Part shown: in pieces, positions 7,164 through 8,859 of the stretch | Position numbering within the stretch: position 1 is the stretch's first letter | Layout of the letters: each line of letters opens with the position of its first letter | Assembly (NCBI GenBank): GCA_946480715.1 | Contig: CAMLKK010000078.1 | Coordinates: 1 to 8,859 of the forward strand | DNA length: 8,859 nt | Origin: an uncultured Bacteriovorax sp. | Lineage (GTDB): Bacteria; Bdellovibrionota; Bacteriovoracia; Bacteriovoracales; Bacteriovoracaceae | Reading direction: 5' to 3' | Program-made: the position numbers and the translations under genes | Notes under the pieces: model-generated | Told to the model about the DNA's origin: nothing | The model's input: the letters and a program-made list of their open reading frames with translations, nothing else | Database searches by the model: none

Positions 7164-8351
7164 ATAAAAACGGCCCTGCCCTATCTATTCTGCGGCATCA
7201 GTCTTGGACTCGTAAGTCTTGCATCACTGCAGACGCCGAAGTCTCATGCCAACCGCTCACCGGCATCTCTCGATTGTCAGCAAATCGTCAAAACAATTAC
7301 GAACGCTCAAAACGAAAAAGATCGTGAAGATCAAATCGTTTATAAATTTAAAAACAGCATCTGGAACAAAATCATTAGTAATAAGGATTTTGAGAAATTT
7401 GATGAAGCAGAGTATTTCCGGTGGCAGGAAATTTATGGTGATTCAAAAGACATCTCGAAACTCAATCCAGTTACTATTGAGCAAAAACTTGCATTAATTG
7501 AAGTCCTCCACTCCAGACAACTAGTCGCACTTGAAAATCAAGGGCCGACTCTAGCTGCAGAAATTAACAAACTCAGTGCTCTCAAATTAAAAAAACTGGC
7601 AAAACATTTAGAGAAATGGGATCTCACTTCTAAATTGAGTCGCAATGACATCAACGATTTCGCTGCAGATCTCTTTATCATTTTAAAAGGTCCACCAGTT
7701 TCCCTCCTGGATTATTTTACGTCGAACAAAACAGCGCTTCAAAACGCGCGACTCGTTCGTGTCGTCCAAGAAGATATGTTGATGATGGGTCTTCGGGGAA
7801 TGCTCGAAAGAATCCCGGAAAAAGAGGCCTATACTCGAATGGAAAATGGTCGCTTCTTGGTCCAGAAATTTTTCCAACACAAAGGTTGGAAATACATGGT
7901 CCTTCCTTATGATTTACCGTGGATGGAAAAACTTAAAGTACCAGATGAGTTACTGCAAAAAATTCTCGTAGATGGTTTGTCCGTTCATAACAGAGAACTT
8001 ATAGAACATCTTCACTCTCAGAATATGATTGATCATTACGAGAGATTTAGAAAAGTATATCGTCCAATGGCCTTCACTGTTGGTTTTCTTTTCTACTATC
8101 AAAAATTCAATGTAAAGTTCTATGAAGATATGAAAGAAAATCAGGAAGAAGAAAAACAAAAATTCATTCAGATTGTAGAAAACATCAATGGCACTCTTGA
8201 GGATGAAATCAGTCAAAATACTACTGACGATTTAAAACTTAAGAATGAACAATACACACGACTTCTCTTCCAATACCGCTTTCATTATGGTGAGGATCCT
8301 ACACCAGAAGAAAAAGAAGCTATTAGAAGGAAAGTCTATGATTCAAACTAA
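7164..8351 (+). CDS. Secreted protein of unknown function with apparent ATA start codon
   Basis: The frame is open from 7107 to the TAA at 8349-8351 with no normal start codon before a TTG at 7635. Reading from the ATA at 7164, 5 bases after GGAGG, gives a 395-residue protein. Its first 29 residues are a textbook signal peptide: Met-Lys-Thr, hydrophobic core LFCGISLGLVSLASL, cleavage after Ser-His-Ala. Starting at the TTG would discard the first 157 residues and begin inside a helical region. The mature part is charged and mostly helical, with a more hydrophobic patch at about residues 309-320 (MAFTVGFLFYY) that is too broken to be a sure membrane span. It contains one cysteine near the N-terminus of the mature protein. 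I recognise no family. It is divergent from the beta-barrel gene and ends in a 4-base shared stop with the acetoacetate--CoA ligase gene. A base error (ATG read as ATA) is the main alternative. Confidence 0.75.
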   Translation: MKTALPYLFCGISLGLVSLASLQTPKSHANRSPASLDCQQIVKTITNAQNEKDREDQIVYKFKNSIWNKIISNKDFEKFDEAEYFRWQEIYGDSKDISKLNPVTIEQKLALIEVLHSRQLVALENQGPTLAAEINKLSALKLKKLAKHLEKWDLTSKLSRNDINDFAADLFIILKGPPVSLLDYFTSNKTALQNARLVRVVQEDMLMMGLRGMLERIPEKEAYTRMENGRFLVQKFFQHKGWKYMVLPYDLPWMEKLKVPDELLQKILVDGLSVHNRELIEHLHSQNMIDHYERFRKVYRPMAFTVGFLFYYQKFNVKFYEDMKENQEEEKQKFIQIVENINGTLEDEISQNTTDDLKLKNEQYTRLLFQYRFHYGEDPTPEEKEAIRRKVYDSN

Positions 8352-8859
8352 ATCTTATATTTTTCAAATTCACTGAGACATTCAGGATTAGCGAGAGCTT
8401 CGACATTCGTGACTGGTTTACCACTTAGAATCTTTGTAACCGCAAGCTCTACTTTTTTACCAGATCGTGTATAAGGAATATCATTGACGACATAAATATC
8501 TTTAGGAACGTGACGAGGAGTCGTGTTCTTCTTAATAAGATCCTTTATCATTTTCTTACGTTCATTACTTAATTCTTCATTCGGCTTCATTTTTAAGAAA
8601 AGAAGGACATCGACATCGCCCATTGTGGGACGTCCGACACAAAGTGAATCAGCAATGAATGATAGAGTTTCCGTTTGACGATAAATTTCCGATGTTCCAA
8701 TTCGAACACCACCTGGATTAAGAGTCGCATCTGAACGTCCGTAAACAGTAACCGTACCCTCTTTAGAAATTTTTACAAAATCTCCATGTGTCCAGAAGCC
8801 AGGGTTTTGATCAAAGTAAGCGCTGTTAATGAGTTCATTTCTAGAATCATTAAGAAAAC
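8348..8859 (-). CDS. Acetoacetate--CoA ligase (acetoacetyl-CoA synthetase), C-terminal part
   Basis: The last 169 residues are visible; the gene enters from beyond the right edge, and the in-frame ATG at 8623 is internal. The family forms acetoacetyl-CoA from acetoacetate, ATP and CoA, releasing AMP and pyrophosphate, in the cytoplasm, as in ketone-body or polyhydroxybutyrate use. Signature segments of this ANL adenylate-forming enzyme appear in order: FWTHGDF (A7-like), YGRSDATLNPGGVRIG followed by TSEIYRQ (A8/hinge), and RHVP then IPYTRSGKKVE, in which the Lys after SG, coded at 8456-8458, is the expected A10 catalytic lysine. The wording LNPGGVRIG with EIYRQ and the tail PVTNVEALANPE distinguish acetoacetyl-CoA from acetyl-CoA synthetases. 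The TAG shares bases with the stop of the convergent secreted-protein gene. No terminator is apparent after it. Confidence 0.93.
   Translation of the reverse strand, partial: FLNDSRNELINSAYFDQNPGFWTHGDFVKISKEGTVTVYGRSDATLNPGGVRIGTSEIYRQTETLSFIADSLCVGRPTMGDVDVLLFLKMKPNEELSNERKKMIKDLIKKNTTPRHVPKDIYVVNDIPYTRSGKKVELAVTKILSGKPVTNVEALANPECLSEFEKYKI

Noticed and set aside
7219..7497. 92-codon + strand frame in front of the 238-codon frame at 7635
   Set aside because: It is in a different frame from the continuous 395-codon gene that covers the same bases and carries a signal peptide; its basic, Ser-rich product looks like a shadow.
7635..8351. TTG at 7635 as the start of the secreted protein
   Set aside because: The frame stays open for 157 further codons upstream, reaching a signal peptide and a GGAGG site; no ribosome binding site precedes the TTG.
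8348..8623. Short 91-residue protein starting at the ATG at 8623
   Set aside because: Acetoacetate--CoA ligase sequence continues in frame upstream of this Met to the window edge, so the Met is internal.
1..8859. CRISPR arrays, tRNA/rRNA genes, insertion sequences, attachment sites
   Set aside because: No regularly spaced direct repeats, cloverleaf-like segments, transposase motifs or terminal repeats were seen on reading; nearly all of the window is explained by six genes.

Overview
The window has about 38-40% GC by eye. It is densely packed with genes for exported proteins and contains no mobile element, RNA gene or CRISPR array that I can see. Base composition, the tightly spaced genes and the run of large secreted, lipidated and outer-membrane proteins would suit a low-GC Gram-negative of the Bacteriovorax/Peredibacter type (Bdellovibrionota). 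That placement is an inference from general style, not from a marker gene.

Layout. Positions 1-126 are non-coding leader; the far left edge may hold the leader of a divergent gene outside the window. Positions 127-6367 are a three-gene + strand operon with essentially no spacers: (1) a 1081-residue Cys-rich, coiled-coil secreted protein of unknown function; (2) a 785-residue lipoprotein carrying a gluzincin (fungalysin/thermolysin-like, M36-type) metalloprotease domain with HEAGH and a downstream EGLSD; (3) a 211-residue membrane-anchored or secreted protein whose C-terminal part resembles a PepSY/FTP propeptide module. My reading is that this is an envelope protease module: a surface protease lacking an obvious in-cis propeptide, a possible trans-acting inhibitor/chaperone, and a large structural or substrate partner.

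The operon runs convergently, with an 11-base overlap, into a - strand gene for a small outer-membrane beta-barrel protein (6357-6953). A 210-base divergent intergenic region (6954-7163) follows, holding a leader inverted repeat and a promoter candidate with sigma-28 (FliA)-like spacing. The next + strand gene (7164-8351) encodes a secreted protein of 395 residues that appears to start at the rare codon ATA, directly behind a strong GGAGG ribosome binding site. Ordinary gene calling would truncate it by 157 residues and lose its signal peptide. It ends in a 4-base shared stop with the C-terminal part of an acetoacetate--CoA ligase gene on the - strand, which runs off the right edge.

Only the acetoacetate--CoA ligase is identified at the level of a specific enzyme. 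The protease is identified at clan/family level, and the others only by localisation and architecture.
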